Counted from the stretch's first letter, positions 1-7,509 are shown. The stretch is DNA of 16,810 nucleotides from Scatosoma sp045128055 (GCA_045128055.1 JBGVRC010000075.1:1-16810), one strand, 5' to 3'. Translations and numbers: made by a program. Notes: generated by a model from the letters alone, not told the origin.

Positions 1-1580
1 TAATAAGGGGAACGCAACCGCCACCAGCCGTTACCAAGACTCGAAGAACTGGTTGTCGTATAACAACCTTGACTTTGCGCATAATCGCTTGTCTTTCTAA
101 TACGCGCACTCTTAATTCCATTATCATCTGGGTCACTACTAAACCCATAATTAGGATTTGTCACTTCTTCTTCGCTTAACAAGAATATCTTATCGTTTGT
201 GTTTGCGCAAGCATATTTATTCACTCCGCTGTTCCATTTTGCAGGCTTGCCGTACGGGTTTGTACTCTTTGCGCCGTTATCCACTTTCGTCACCTTAATA
301 AGACTCTGCTGCAAGCTAGTAAACGCCGTTTTATAGAACGTTTCGTTCAGCCACTTCCGTATATTGCTTTCCGCATAATTGTTGGGGTATATGCTTACTC
401 CGTTTATGGTACGGATTTCCGTGGAATTATGATAATATTCTTGACAATCTATTATACTGTTGCAAAGCAAGAAAGCTTCCCCGTTATTTTCTTCCAACAC
501 TATCCAATTTAATACTTCATAGGCAAACCAGTATACCGTACTCTTTATATATCCGTTGTCGTCTTGGTAAATATAACTCGTAACACTGCTATAACGCGTA
601 CTATACGGTCTGTAACTCGTAAAATATACTCCACGATAGATATTTCCACCATATACCACGTCTTGATACCACATATAATCAGTATCGTTACTACTGGAAA
701 TATAATACTTATACGAAGTCCAACCTTGGCTGTTGCTTGCCGTAGGTAAAGCACCTGCAGCCGAAGTCAACGCCGTAGTAAGTGTAACATCTGTCACTTT
801 CGTTTGCGGATACGCCCCGAAGTTTATCGTCCCGTCCGACAATCTTTCGTAGGTTTCGGGAATTTCAGGTGTATCAGGTATCATCAATTCTCCATATTCT
901 TGTCCACAAACGGTACATTTTGCCTGTTCCGTCGTTGTTGCCGTTCCGCCGTAGTGGTTTTCCTTACTTGTGCTGTCCACGTCTGCACACCATTTACATT
1001 CGTACCAATGCTGCACGTCATCGTACTTTAATTGGGTATATTCGTGCCCTTTAACACTGCCTTCGACTATTACGGTGTCCGTCTTACCGCAACCGTTTCC
1101 ACAAATTGCTGTTTTCGTGCCATCCTCTTCACAGCTCGCATTTTCATCTAAAATATAATCCGTAAAGTTGTGTCCTTGACTGGGTATCTCTCTTGTTTCG
1201 TACTCGTCGCAATTTGCGCAATCACGGCGTTCCTCGCCTACCGTTTCACAGCCCGCAGGCGTAAATACGTACCAATCCCCCCAAACGCAAATATGTTCCT
1301 CCGAACTTTCTATCCATTCACTCGATTCAATTACTTCTTCCGAGTTTTCTACTTCTTCGCTTGATTCAAAAATTTCTTTAGAATATTCTATTTCTTCGGA
1401 AATCTCGCCCGCAATAGAACTATCCAAAACGGAGCAATCCGCAACCGAGCTGCTTTCCACCGAGTTTTCGCTGTTTTCGCCCCCACTCGTTGCACCGCTT
1501 TCTCCGCAGGCTGCGCCAAAGGACAATGCGCCCACACACAAAGTCGCCAAAAGCCAAGTTGCAATTTTTTTCTTTTGCAT
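1..1580 (-). CDS. DUF6273-type lipoprotein with Cys-rich repeats (C-terminus off left edge)
   Basis: About 526 codons are visible and the frame is still open at the edge. The N-terminus is a lipoprotein signal: MQKKK, a hydrophobic stretch, then GAAC with candidate lipidated Cys25. A Ser/Glu-rich linker (about residues 30-95) would tether the protein at the outer membrane face. Residues about 97-232 are rich in paired Cys and Gly-His motifs (CANC, CGNGC, CKWC, CTVC, two GH steps), as in Clostridial surface-protein repeats. From about residue 245 the sequence has DUF6273 features: an INFGAYPQT segment, then NWIVLEE, LLCNS, RKWLNETFY and finally GNGWWRLRSP at the edge. The start is set by AGGAGGT six bases upstream. 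DUF6273 has no proven biochemical role; an extracellular binding or adhesion role is inference. The gene has its own promoter and a structured leader. The family call is confident, the function unknown. Confidence 0.8.
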   Translation of the reverse strand, partial: MQKKKIATWLLATLCVGALSFGAACGESGATSGGENSENSVESSSVADCSVLDSSIAGEISEEIEYSKEIFESSEEVENSEEVIESSEWIESSEEHICVWGDWYVFTPAGCETVGEERRDCANCDEYETREIPSQGHNFTDYILDENASCEEDGTKTAICGNGCGKTDTVIVEGSVKGHEYTQLKYDDVQHWYECKWCADVDSTSKENHYGGTATTTEQAKCTVCGQEYGELMIPDTPEIPETYERLSDGTINFGAYPQTKVTDVTLTTALTSAAGALPTASNSQGWTSYKYYISSSNDTDYMWYQDVVYGGNIYRGVYFTSYRPYSTRYSSVTSYIYQDDNGYIKSTVYWFAYEVLNWIVLEENNGEAFLLCNSIIDCQEYYHNSTEIRTINGVSIYPNNYAESNIRKWLNETFYKTAFTSLQQSLIKVTKVDNGAKSTNPYGKPAKWNSGVNKYACANTNDKIFLLSEEEVTNPNYGFSSDPDDNGIKSARIRKTSDYAQSQGCYTTTSSSSLGNGWWRLRSPY

Positions 1581-1586
1581 AAAACT

Positions 1587-1593
1587 ACCTCCT
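1587..1593 (-). promoter_or_regulatory. Strong ribosome binding site of the DUF6273 lipoprotein
   Basis: AGGAGGT on the minus strand, six bases before the ATG at 1580. It lies only about 13 bases after the U-tract of the leader terminator, so termination would remove the RBS and gene from the transcript. Confidence 0.85.
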
Positions 1594-1606
1594 AAAATTT
1601 TTCAAT

Positions 1607-1639
1607 AAAAAAGTGTCGCTTCGCAAAACGAAACGACAC
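1607..1639 (-). terminator. Intrinsic terminator inside the lipoprotein leader (attenuator candidate)
   Basis: Read on the minus strand, an 11-bp stem (GTGTCGTTTCG pairing with CGAAGCGACAC, one G-U pair) with a five-base loop is followed directly by TTTTTT. As plus-strand RNA the stem would have a C-A mismatch and no U-tract, so it is oriented for leftward transcription. It sits between the promoter at 1790-1819 and the lipoprotein RBS, the position expected of an attenuator or of the end of an independent small RNA. Confidence 0.8.
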
Positions 1640-1783
1640 CCGTAAAAATGCCCTTCTCGCTTTGCTGCGACACAATCAATTACTATAAAGTTTTTAAGAA
1701 AAGACTTTTTTGTAACGCGAAAAAGATACACTTCTACCCAAGAAGTATAACTTTCCTTAAAAACTTTTATTCGATTATGTCGC
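1607..1783 (-). ncRNA. Long structured 5' leader or small RNA upstream of the lipoprotein
   Basis: The predicted transcript start near 1783 falls at the 5' edge of a long imperfect inverted repeat. RNA from 1783-1769 (GCGACAUAAUCGAAU) pairs with 1680-1667 (AUUGAUUGUGUCGC) over about 13 pairs. RNA from 1770-1751 pairs with 1703-1686 (AAAGUUUUUAAG core). An inner hairpin joins 1746-1741 to 1735-1730 (ACUUCU/AGAAGU). The domain is followed by a linker and the terminator at 1607-1639. The GUGUCGC segment at 1673-1667 could instead pair perfectly with GCGACAC in the terminator's 3' arm, giving two exclusive folds. I do not recognise a known riboswitch class or T-box signature. It could also be a free small RNA of about 175 nt. 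Confidence 0.55.
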
Positions 1784-1789
1784 AACCAT

Positions 1790-1819
1790 ATTATACTACA
1801 CCCTTTTCCCGTTTGTCAA
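1790..1819 (-). promoter_or_regulatory. Consensus sigma-A promoter for the leader and DUF6273 lipoprotein
   Basis: Minus strand TTGACA (1819-1814), an 18-base spacer, then TATAAT (1795-1790). Both hexamers match the consensus exactly. The expected start is near 1783, about 200 nt before the lipoprotein ATG. Confidence 0.85.
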
Positions 1820-1847
1820 TAGTTTTTATAAAACTACGGTTACACAG

Positions 1848-1874
1848 CAAAAAAGAGCCTTATGGCTCTTTTTT
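1848..1874 (-). terminator. Intrinsic terminator of adhE
   Basis: AGAGCC / GGCTCT stem with a four-base loop, extended by A and T runs on both sides. Read leftwards it ends in TTTTTT and begins at the adhE stop codon. It is nearly symmetrical, so it could work in both directions. It separates adhE from the next promoter at 1790-1819. Confidence 0.85.
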
Positions 1875-4485
1875 ATTTCCCGTAATACGCGCGCAGGTAC
1901 ATTTCCTTAATCTCCCGCACCAACGGGTATCTCGGGTTCGCGCCCGTGCACTGGTCGTCAAAGGCGTCGCGGCTCATTTCGTCCACGCTCTCCAAAAACT
2001 CTTTCTCCGTCGCTTTTTCCCCAAGCGCTTCCTTAATCGACTTCGGCAACCCCAAAATCTCCTGCAATTCTTCGATTTTTCTAATCAAAGCATAGGTCAA
2101 TTCTTCGTCCGTATCCCCTAAAAGCCCCAAATTCTTCGCTACCTTGGCATACCGAGCCAAGCAATCGGGATAGGCGTACTGCGGGAAAGTCCCCATCTTT
2201 TCGGGCGTGGGCGCAGCGTTAAATTTCATCACTTCGACAAGCAACAAGGAGTTGGCAACCCCGTGCGGCAAATGCCACCTTGCGCCAAGCTTATGCGCCA
2301 TTGAATGGCACACCCCTAAAAAGGCGTTGGCGAACGCCATACCCACCATCGTAGCCGCGTTTGCGACCTTTTCACGAGCCGCCAAATCCCGTCCCCCAAA
2401 CGAAAATGCGCGGGGCAGGTACGCGATGAGCAGCGAAATCGCTTCGTAAGCAAGTGCGTTTGTATAATCGGACGCCACCACCGAAGCCACCGCTTCGATT
2501 GCGTGCGACAAAGCGTCAAACCCCGCGTTTGCCGTCAAGCTCGGCGGTATATCCAGCATCAACTCCACGTCGCAAACGGCAAAAGTCGGCATTAAGGCAT
2601 AATCCGCGAGCGGGTATTTCGCCCCCGTCACTTCGTCCGTGATAACGGCAAAGGGGGTCACTTCGCTCCCCGTCCCCGCCGTCGTCGGCACGGCTACAAA
2701 AATCGCCCTTTTCCCCATTTTCGGGAACGGATACACACGCTTTCGTATATCCATAAACCGCATCGCCAAATCTTCAAACCGCGCGTCGGGGTTTTCGTAC
2801 AGCACCCACATAACCTTCGCCGCGTCCATAGGCGAGCCGCCGCCCACCGCCACGATAACGTCGGGACAAAACGCCGCCATTCGCTTCGCGCCTTCCCGCG
2901 CGCAAGCCAAGGTCGGGTCGGGCGTCACTTCAAAAAATTCCGTACGCGCAATCCCCTGCTCGTCCAAAGCGCGCATAACCCCGCCAATTTTCCCGTTTTT
3001 ATACAAAAACTCGTCCGTAACAATAAAGGCGCGCTTGCAATGATATTCATCGCCAAGCTCCTTCAACGCCGTACCCAAACACCCGCGCTTAAAATACACC
3101 TTTTCAGGCGCGCGAAACCAAAGCATATTCTCCCTGCGTTCGGCAACCGTTTTGACGTTAATAAGCTCGCTAATCCCCACGTTTTCGCAAACGCTGTTGC
3201 CGCCCCACGAACCGCAGCCAAGCGTCAACGACGGCGTCAAGCGGAAATTATACAAATCCCCGATACCGCCCTGTGCCGCAGGCGTGTTGACAAGAATACG
3301 GCAGGTTTTCATACGCTCGCAAAACGCCGAAAGCCGCTCTTTCGCCCCGCGCTCGTCAATATAAATCGCCGCCGTATGCCCAAAGCCGCCGCCCCGCACC
3401 AAAGCGTCCGCTTTATGCAGTCCGTCTTCAAAGCTCTCCGCCTTATACATAGCCAAAATCGGAGAAAGCTTTTCCTTGGCAAACGGCTCGTCGTCCCCCA
3501 CGGACGAAACTTCCGCAACGAGAACTTTACAATCGTCAAACACCCGAAGCCCCGCCATTTCCGCTATTTTTTTGGCAGGCTGACCGACGATTTCCGCGTT
3601 TAACACACCCTTACCGAACGTCAATTCCCGCAGCTTGTCCGCGCCCGCTTCGTCCACGAAAAAACAGCCCTGCGCCTGCAACTCCGCCTTGAAATCGTCG
3701 TAAATCTCCTTATCGACGACCACCGCTTGCTCAGATGCGCATATCACCCCGTTGTCAAAGGTTTTCGAATGGATTATGGACGAAGCCGCCACCCGAAGAT
3801 CCGCCGTTTTATCAATGACGGCAGGCGTATTACCCGCGCCCACGCCGATTGCAGGCTTCCCCGACGAGTACGCCGCGCGCACCATTTGCGGCCCGCCCGT
3901 CGCCAAGATAATATCCGATTGCTTCATCAATTCCGCCGACAAAGCCACCGACGGCGCGTCGATCCAGCCGATAATATTCGCAGGCGCGCCCGCCTTCACC
4001 GCCGCTTCCAAAACAATTTTCGCCGCGGCAATCGTGCACTTTTTCGCGCGCGGGTGCGGGGAAATAATCAACCCGTTGCGGGTTTTTAAACAAATCAAGC
4101 ATTTAAAAATAGCCGTCGAAGTAGGATTTGTCGTCGGCACAACCGCCGCCGCAACCCCAATCGATTCGGCTATCCTAACGTAACCGTTCGCTTCGTCCCG
4201 CTCGATTACGCCGCAAGTCTTTTCATTTTTATATCGGTTGTAGATATATTCCGCGGCGTAGTGGTTTTTCAAGACCTTGTCTTCAAACACCCCCATGCCC
4301 GTTTCTTCCACAGCCATCTCCGCGAGCATAATTCTCGCGCCATTGGCAGCCGTAGCCGCCGCCCTAAAAATTTCGTCCACTTTTTCCTGGGGATAGGTAG
4401 AAAATTCCACCTGCGCCGCCCGCACTCTGTCCAATATCCCCTGCAAAAGCTCCTTTTCCCCTGGTTGCAACTTCTTTTCCGTCAT
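1873..4485 (-). CDS. adhE: Bifunctional acetaldehyde-CoA / alcohol dehydrogenase
   Basis: An 870-residue cytoplasmic enzyme, the usual AdhE length. It reduces acetyl-CoA to acetaldehyde and then ethanol, using two NADH to regenerate NAD+ in fermentation. The N-terminal aldehyde dehydrogenase half (about 1-445) shows VPTTNPT (116-122), GVGAGNTP (214-221) and the catalytic cysteine in NGVICASEQ (Cys249). The C-terminal iron-dependent alcohol dehydrogenase half (about 455-870) shows GGGSPMDAAK (548-557) and the metal ligands Asp657, His661, His727 and His741, spaced as in E. coli AdhE. Known AdhE proteins assemble into spirosomes. The start has AAGGAG four bases upstream. The gene follows rex after a 50-base gap without a promoter I can see, so co-transcription with, and control by, Rex is likely. 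No damage is seen. Confidence 0.97.
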   Translation of the reverse strand: MTEKKLQPGEKELLQGILDRVRAAQVEFSTYPQEKVDEIFRAAATAANGARIMLAEMAVEETGMGVFEDKVLKNHYAAEYIYNRYKNEKTCGVIERDEANGYVRIAESIGVAAAVVPTTNPTSTAIFKCLICLKTRNGLIISPHPRAKKCTIAAAKIVLEAAVKAGAPANIIGWIDAPSVALSAELMKQSDIILATGGPQMVRAAYSSGKPAIGVGAGNTPAVIDKTADLRVAASSIIHSKTFDNGVICASEQAVVVDKEIYDDFKAELQAQGCFFVDEAGADKLRELTFGKGVLNAEIVGQPAKKIAEMAGLRVFDDCKVLVAEVSSVGDDEPFAKEKLSPILAMYKAESFEDGLHKADALVRGGGFGHTAAIYIDERGAKERLSAFCERMKTCRILVNTPAAQGGIGDLYNFRLTPSLTLGCGSWGGNSVCENVGISELINVKTVAERRENMLWFRAPEKVYFKRGCLGTALKELGDEYHCKRAFIVTDEFLYKNGKIGGVMRALDEQGIARTEFFEVTPDPTLACAREGAKRMAAFCPDVIVAVGGGSPMDAAKVMWVLYENPDARFEDLAMRFMDIRKRVYPFPKMGKRAIFVAVPTTAGTGSEVTPFAVITDEVTGAKYPLADYALMPTFAVCDVELMLDIPPSLTANAGFDALSHAIEAVASVVASDYTNALAYEAISLLIAYLPRAFSFGGRDLAAREKVANAATMVGMAFANAFLGVCHSMAHKLGARWHLPHGVANSLLLVEVMKFNAAPTPEKMGTFPQYAYPDCLARYAKVAKNLGLLGDTDEELTYALIRKIEELQEILGLPKSIKEALGEKATEKEFLESVDEMSRDAFDDQCTGANPRYPLVREIKEMYLRAYYGK

Positions 4486-4499
4486 ACTTCTCCTTATTA

Positions 4500-4535
4500 C
4501 GCCCGTCTAAAAAGCGCAACAAAGCGAAACGGACG
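4500..4535 (-). promoter_or_regulatory. Hairpin in the rex-adhE gap
   Basis: On the minus strand CGTCCGTTT (4535-4527) pairs with AGACGGGCG (4508-4500), nine pairs including two G-U. Inside it is a small CGC/GCG hairpin and an unpaired CTTTTT. It begins right after the rex stop and ends just before the adhE RBS. No U-tract follows the stem, so a terminator is unlikely. RNA processing or differential stability between rex and adhE is possible. It is weak enough to be chance. Confidence 0.35.
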
Positions 4536-5195
4536 TTATTTCACGTTCGTCTTGTACAGCTTCCCCGCAAGCATAGCCAACGAAGCCGCCAAATCTTCCG
4601 TCTTTAAGACAATGTCTTTGGGCACGCGCAAAGGCGCAGGCGCAAAATTCCAAATCGCTTGGATTCCCGCGTCCACCATTTCATTGAGCACTTCCTGCGC
4701 CGAATCCTTCGGCACGGTGATAATCCCGATACGGATTTTATGCTCGCTGACAAAATCTTTTAAGGCAGTCAAAGGCAAAATCTTTTTGCCCAAAACTTCC
4801 GTCCCAATCAGCTTTTCGGAAATATCAAACGCAGCAACGATATTCAAACCGTTGTTTTTAAAGCCTTCATAGCCCAAAAACGCCCTGCCAAGCCCACCCG
4901 CGCCGACGATAATGGCATCGGAAAGGCTGTCGTAGCCCAAAAACTTTTCAATATCCACAATAAGACGGCTGATAGCAAAGCCCAAACGGGGCCGACCCGC
5001 CTCGGACGACACCAAAGCCAGGTCTTTTCGTACAAGAACCGACGATACGGAAATATTTTGCGCAATAACCGTCGAAGAAATGTATTGCGCGCCCTTGGAA
5101 CTTTCTTCCTGCAAAAAATGCAAATACAACGGCATTCTCGCCAAAGTCGCCTTGGAAATCACCCGTTCTTCGTTGGTAAAAGTCCTTGTTTTCAT
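4536..5195 (-). CDS. rex: Redox-sensing transcriptional repressor Rex
   Basis: 219 residues, the normal Rex length. The N-terminal winged helix (about 12-85) contains ISKATLARMPLY and the recognition-helix signature VRKDLA (55-60). The C-terminal Rossmann domain (about 92-219) has IIVGAGGLGRAFLGY, with the NAD(H)-binding glycines at 98-103, and the conserved NFAPAPLRVP and ENL-like TEDLAASLA segments near the end. Rex senses the NADH/NAD+ ratio: high NADH releases it from DNA and derepresses fermentation genes. Its immediate downstream neighbour adhE is a classic Rex target. It has its own consensus promoter and an AAGGAG eight bases before the ATG. A full Rex operator palindrome was not found near the promoter; only a TTGTTA half-site overlapping the -10 region is visible, so autoregulation is unproven. 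Confidence 0.95.
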   Translation of the reverse strand: MKTRTFTNEERVISKATLARMPLYLHFLQEESSKGAQYISSTVIAQNISVSSVLVRKDLALVSSEAGRPRLGFAISRLIVDIEKFLGYDSLSDAIIVGAGGLGRAFLGYEGFKNNGLNIVAAFDISEKLIGTEVLGKKILPLTALKDFVSEHKIRIGIITVPKDSAQEVLNEMVDAGIQAIWNFAPAPLRVPKDIVLKTEDLAASLAMLAGKLYKTNVK

Positions 5196-5227
5196 AGTAA
5201 AACTCCTTAAAAAGCTTGTATATGATT

Positions 5228-5256
5228 ATTATAACAAAAATATCGATAAAAATCAA
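5228..5256 (-). promoter_or_regulatory. Sigma-A promoter of rex (and probably adhE)
   Basis: Minus strand TTGATT (5256-5251), a 17-base spacer and TATAAT (5233-5228). The sequence TTGTTATAATAATCA spanning the -10 contains one Rex-like TTGTTA half-site, but the second half is poor. Start of transcription is expected near 5221. Confidence 0.75.
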
Positions 5257-5288
5257 GCGATTGAAAAACTTTCCTATCCAAACAAAGC

Positions 5289-5313
5289 AAAAAAGAGCCT
5301 TTGGACTCTTTTT
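5289..5313 (-). terminator. Bidirectional-looking terminator upstream of rex
   Basis: AAAAAGAG / CTCTTTTT arms around a CC-TTT-GG apex with one bulged A. Leftward reading ends in TTTTTT. It lies about 320 bases beyond the ABC permease stop and just before the rex promoter, so it would stop read-through from the importer operon into rex. Confidence 0.65.
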
Positions 5314-5322
5314 CGTTTTTAT

Positions 5323-5497
5323 CGTTATACCGAGCGAAGCCGTCAGGCGCAGTCGAGTGTATCTCGCCCCCTGTCATACCGACCAAGGGAGTGTAACGAC
5401 CGCGCGGAGCGTATCTCACCCCTAAACAAAATCCGCACACTTCCACAGTCGTCCATTATGTCATACCGACCGAGCGAAAGCGAGTGGAGCGTATCCC
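5323..5497. repeat. Three degenerate copies of an intergenic repeat
   Basis: Copies at about 5323-5370, 5372-5422 and 5459-5497 share the frame TGTCATACCGA(CC), then a variable GAGCG/AAGCG-rich middle, then GTATC(TC) followed by C-rich sequence. The third copy is the shortest. They resemble short intergenic repeats common in Clostridia and Bacteroidota genomes with motifs such as CATxCCGAxCGAAG. No coding sequence is convincing here. The whole 5208-5640 stretch holds only the rex promoter, a terminator, these repeats and the inverted repeat at 5587. Confidence 0.55.
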
Positions 5498-5586
5498 TTT
5501 CTCCAAATCCCCACGCCCACACAGTCGAACGCTTCCTTAAAAAACGCACGAAAAGATTGTAAGACTGCCTGCAAGCTCACGCTTGC

Positions 5587-5622
5587 CCGCACTTCTTCAC
5601 TTTTCACTCTTACTTATTACTT
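5587..5622. repeat. Inverted-repeat partner, left copy (with 7630-7658)
   Basis: Its complement reads AAGTAATAAGTAAGAGTGAA followed by an AAGTGAAG insertion and GTGCGG. This matches 7630-7658, which begins AAGTAATAAGTAAAAGTGAA and ends GTGCGG, apart from one substitution and about seven extra bases. The two copies are in opposite orientation and flank the ABC importer operon. Internally they are made of AGTAA/AGTGAA units, so replication slippage may explain the length difference. Confidence 0.6.
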
Positions 5623-5639
5623 AAAAAGCTCACGCTTTG

Positions 5640-6419
5640 TCACTCCACTTTCTTTTCCACGCACGAAGCGAGCCAATTCCCCGCCGTTTCCAAAACCAAA
5701 GCCACAACAAAGGTAACCATCACCAAGGCAAACAGCTTCGGCAAATCCAAATACCCTTGGGCTTCTTGCATCATTCCCCCCAAGCTTTTCGCGGTGTTGG
5801 CAATCACTTCCGCCGACACGACCAGCTTCAAAGCAAAGGAAAACGCCGCCGTCCCTTCGCGCGTCACGTAGGGCGCAGTCAAGGGCAAATACACCCTAAA
5901 TATACTGTTTTTCAGCGTAACGCCGCACGCCTTGCCCACGTCAAGCAACTGTCTGTCTATCCCCGACAAAGCCGCCAAAATCGCCGTGTATAACATCGGG
6001 AACAAGGACAAAAACGCCACCGCGATAGGCGTACCGCCCGCCCCGAACCATATAATTAAAATCAAGCTCACCGCCAGCACGGGAAGCGAGCGCAAAGCCG
6101 CCACAATCGGCGCAAAAAATTTAGCAAATGCAGGCAGCAGGTACGCGATGACGGCAAAAATCGCCGCAAAGACAAAGGACAAAACAAAGGAAAAAAACAC
6201 CCGCAAAAAGGTACGCAAAAACGCCTGCCAAAACCAAGCCTTGCCAAGCATTCCCCACGCTTTTTTCGCGCAATCGGACAAAGCAGGCACGACAAGGTCA
6301 TTATCCACAACCAAGTACGCCGCCCACCAAACGAGCGCGAGAAAAGCGAACGCCGCCAAAATTTGCCCGCCGCCCTTCAACGCTCCGTATCCGATTTTTT
6401 TCCAATCCGACTTTTTCAA
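5640..6419 (-). CDS. ABC transporter permease of the SsuC/TauC/NrtB type
   Basis: 259 residues, cytoplasmic membrane. About six hydrophobic segments lie near 18-37, 72-97, 103-124, 128-150, 188-205 and 229-251. The stretch LLDVGKACGVTLKNSIFRVY (158-177) followed by LP fits the EAA-type loop that contacts the ATPase, with the conserved Gly. Family members import small organic anions, amines or thiamine precursors; the substrate here is unknown. The start is TTG at 6419: GGGGTAAGG lies just upstream, and the first ATG (Met57) would delete the first membrane segment. It follows the binding-protein gene after 15 bases, so the two form an operon. No ATP-binding protein gene is nearby, so the complex must borrow one or its gene is elsewhere. 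Confidence 0.88.
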   Translation of the reverse strand: MKKSDWKKIGYGALKGGGQILAAFAFLALVWWAAYLVVDNDLVVPALSDCAKKAWGMLGKAWFWQAFLRTFLRVFFSFVLSFVFAAIFAVIAYLLPAFAKFFAPIVAALRSLPVLAVSLILIIWFGAGGTPIAVAFLSLFPMLYTAILAALSGIDRQLLDVGKACGVTLKNSIFRVYLPLTAPYVTREGTAAFSFALKLVVSAEVIANTAKSLGGMMQEAQGYLDLPKLFALVMVTFVVALVLETAGNWLASCVEKKVE

Positions 6420-6434
6420 AACCTTACCCCGATA

Positions 6435-7454
6435 TTAGCCTAACCAATAAAATTCTTGCGACGCCACGCTCGCGGAAGCAGGCGCAATTTCCACAAGCTC
6501 CGCCAAAAACTCGTCCACGCGCGTCATACAATCCTTCGTGCGCGCAAACGCAATCCCGCAACGGGAAATACAATCCTTCGTCAACGTTTGTTCTTTGAAC
6601 ACGGGCGTGCGTTCTTTGTCGTCAAAATGCCGCCAAATGGACAAATAAATATCCGTCGCGTCCGCCGTTTTCGCCCAATTTTGTTTCTGTTCTACCATCT
6701 GGACAAAGCCCGAAACCCACGCCCCGTTCTTCTCGATAAGGCTACGCTTCGCCACCATCACCGCTTGCGGATACCCGACCTGGTCGCTGGGTACGCCGTT
6801 GTAAAGAGCTTGCAAATCCCCCACCACACGGAAAGCCCCGCTCGCCGTCTTCATCGTTACGAACGGCTCCGCCGCCAAATAATACGGCAAATCGCCCGTG
6901 ATTGCGTTGTTGTTCGCCAAAGCCTGCAAATTCACCTTGTCCGCCGCCGCTTCTACGCCGTCCTTCAATTCCTGCCAAGCCCCGCCGTTTCTGTTCACCG
7001 CCGCCTTCAAGGTAAGCCCGGGCACGTTCGCAATTTGCGCAAGCCCCACTGTCTTCCCTTGCAAAACGGACAAATCGTCCACTTCCGCTACGTCTTTGTT
7101 GGAAATAAAATACAAATTCCCTTGCGTCACCAAGCCAAGCATTTGATACGCGCTACCATCGCCAAGCTTTTTCGCCGCCAAATTGACGGGCAAAATGCAA
7201 ACGTCGGCATTGTCCGCGGGGTCGTTTGCGGAAATTTTGGTGGCAATCGCACTTGAATCCACTACGCGATAGGTAATCCCATCTTCGGGTATATCCTTAT
7301 GCATCACCCCCGCCAAAGCCAGCGCAGGCGCGCCATCGGGCATATACACGGTAACTTCCGCGCCTTTTTTATCCCCGCAACCGCCAAAACCAAGCGTACA
7401 CGTAGCCGCCAAAGTTACCAAGCCAAGTGATAAAAATCTTTTTGTCTTTTTCAT
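6435..7454 (-). CDS. ABC transporter substrate-binding lipoprotein (NMT1/TauA/SsuA-like)
   Basis: 339 residues from the ATG at 7454. The N-terminus is basic (MKKTKR), then hydrophobic, then a lipobox-like LGFGGC with lipidated Cys26. The mature part begins EVTVYMPDGAPALALAGVM, the typical opening of NMT1/TauA-like periplasmic-binding folds in Clostridia. SSAIATKI and DVCILPVNLAAK follow the same fold. It would capture a small molecule outside the cell and hand it to the downstream permease; the ligand is not predictable from sequence. A GTG nine bases upstream also opens the frame, but it lies inside the AAGGTG ribosome binding sequence, so ATG 7454 is the better start. A strong extended -10 promoter precedes it. 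Confidence 0.88.
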   Translation of the reverse strand: MKKTKRFLSLGLVTLAATCTLGFGGCGDKKGAEVTVYMPDGAPALALAGVMHKDIPEDGITYRVVDSSAIATKISANDPADNADVCILPVNLAAKKLGDGSAYQMLGLVTQGNLYFISNKDVAEVDDLSVLQGKTVGLAQIANVPGLTLKAAVNRNGGAWQELKDGVEAAADKVNLQALANNNAITGDLPYYLAAEPFVTMKTASGAFRVVGDLQALYNGVPSDQVGYPQAVMVAKRSLIEKNGAWVSGFVQMVEQKQNWAKTADATDIYLSIWRHFDDKERTPVFKEQTLTKDCISRCGIAFARTKDCMTRVDEFLAELVEIAPASASVASQEFYWLG

Positions 7455-7460
7455 ATCGTT

Positions 7461-7466
7461 CACCTT
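7461..7466 (-). promoter_or_regulatory. Ribosome binding site that fixes the binding-protein start
   Basis: AAGGTG six bases before ATG 7454. The competing GTG start at 7463 would lie within this site, which argues against it. Confidence 0.65.
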
Positions 7467-7509
7467 CGCGAGCAGGAATTTTTCCTATACTCGCCCATTT
7501 TTTTCTTTC

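Noticed and set aside
1607..1783. Known riboswitch, T-box or retron RNA
   Set aside because: No T-box GGTGG element, no familiar aptamer core and no reverse transcriptase gene were recognised. Left as an unassigned structured leader.
4500..4535. Terminator between rex and adhE
   Set aside because: The stem has no following U-tract and its only T run lies inside the structure. No adhE promoter is visible afterwards.
5080..5562. Plus-strand 160-residue frame across the rex promoter and repeats
   Set aside because: It overlaps rex and the rex promoter, and most of it is repeat sequence with no RBS or family features.
5587..5622. CRISPR-like or tandem array from the AGTAA/AGTGAA units
   Set aside because: Units are only five to seven bases and contiguous, with no spacers and no cas genes.
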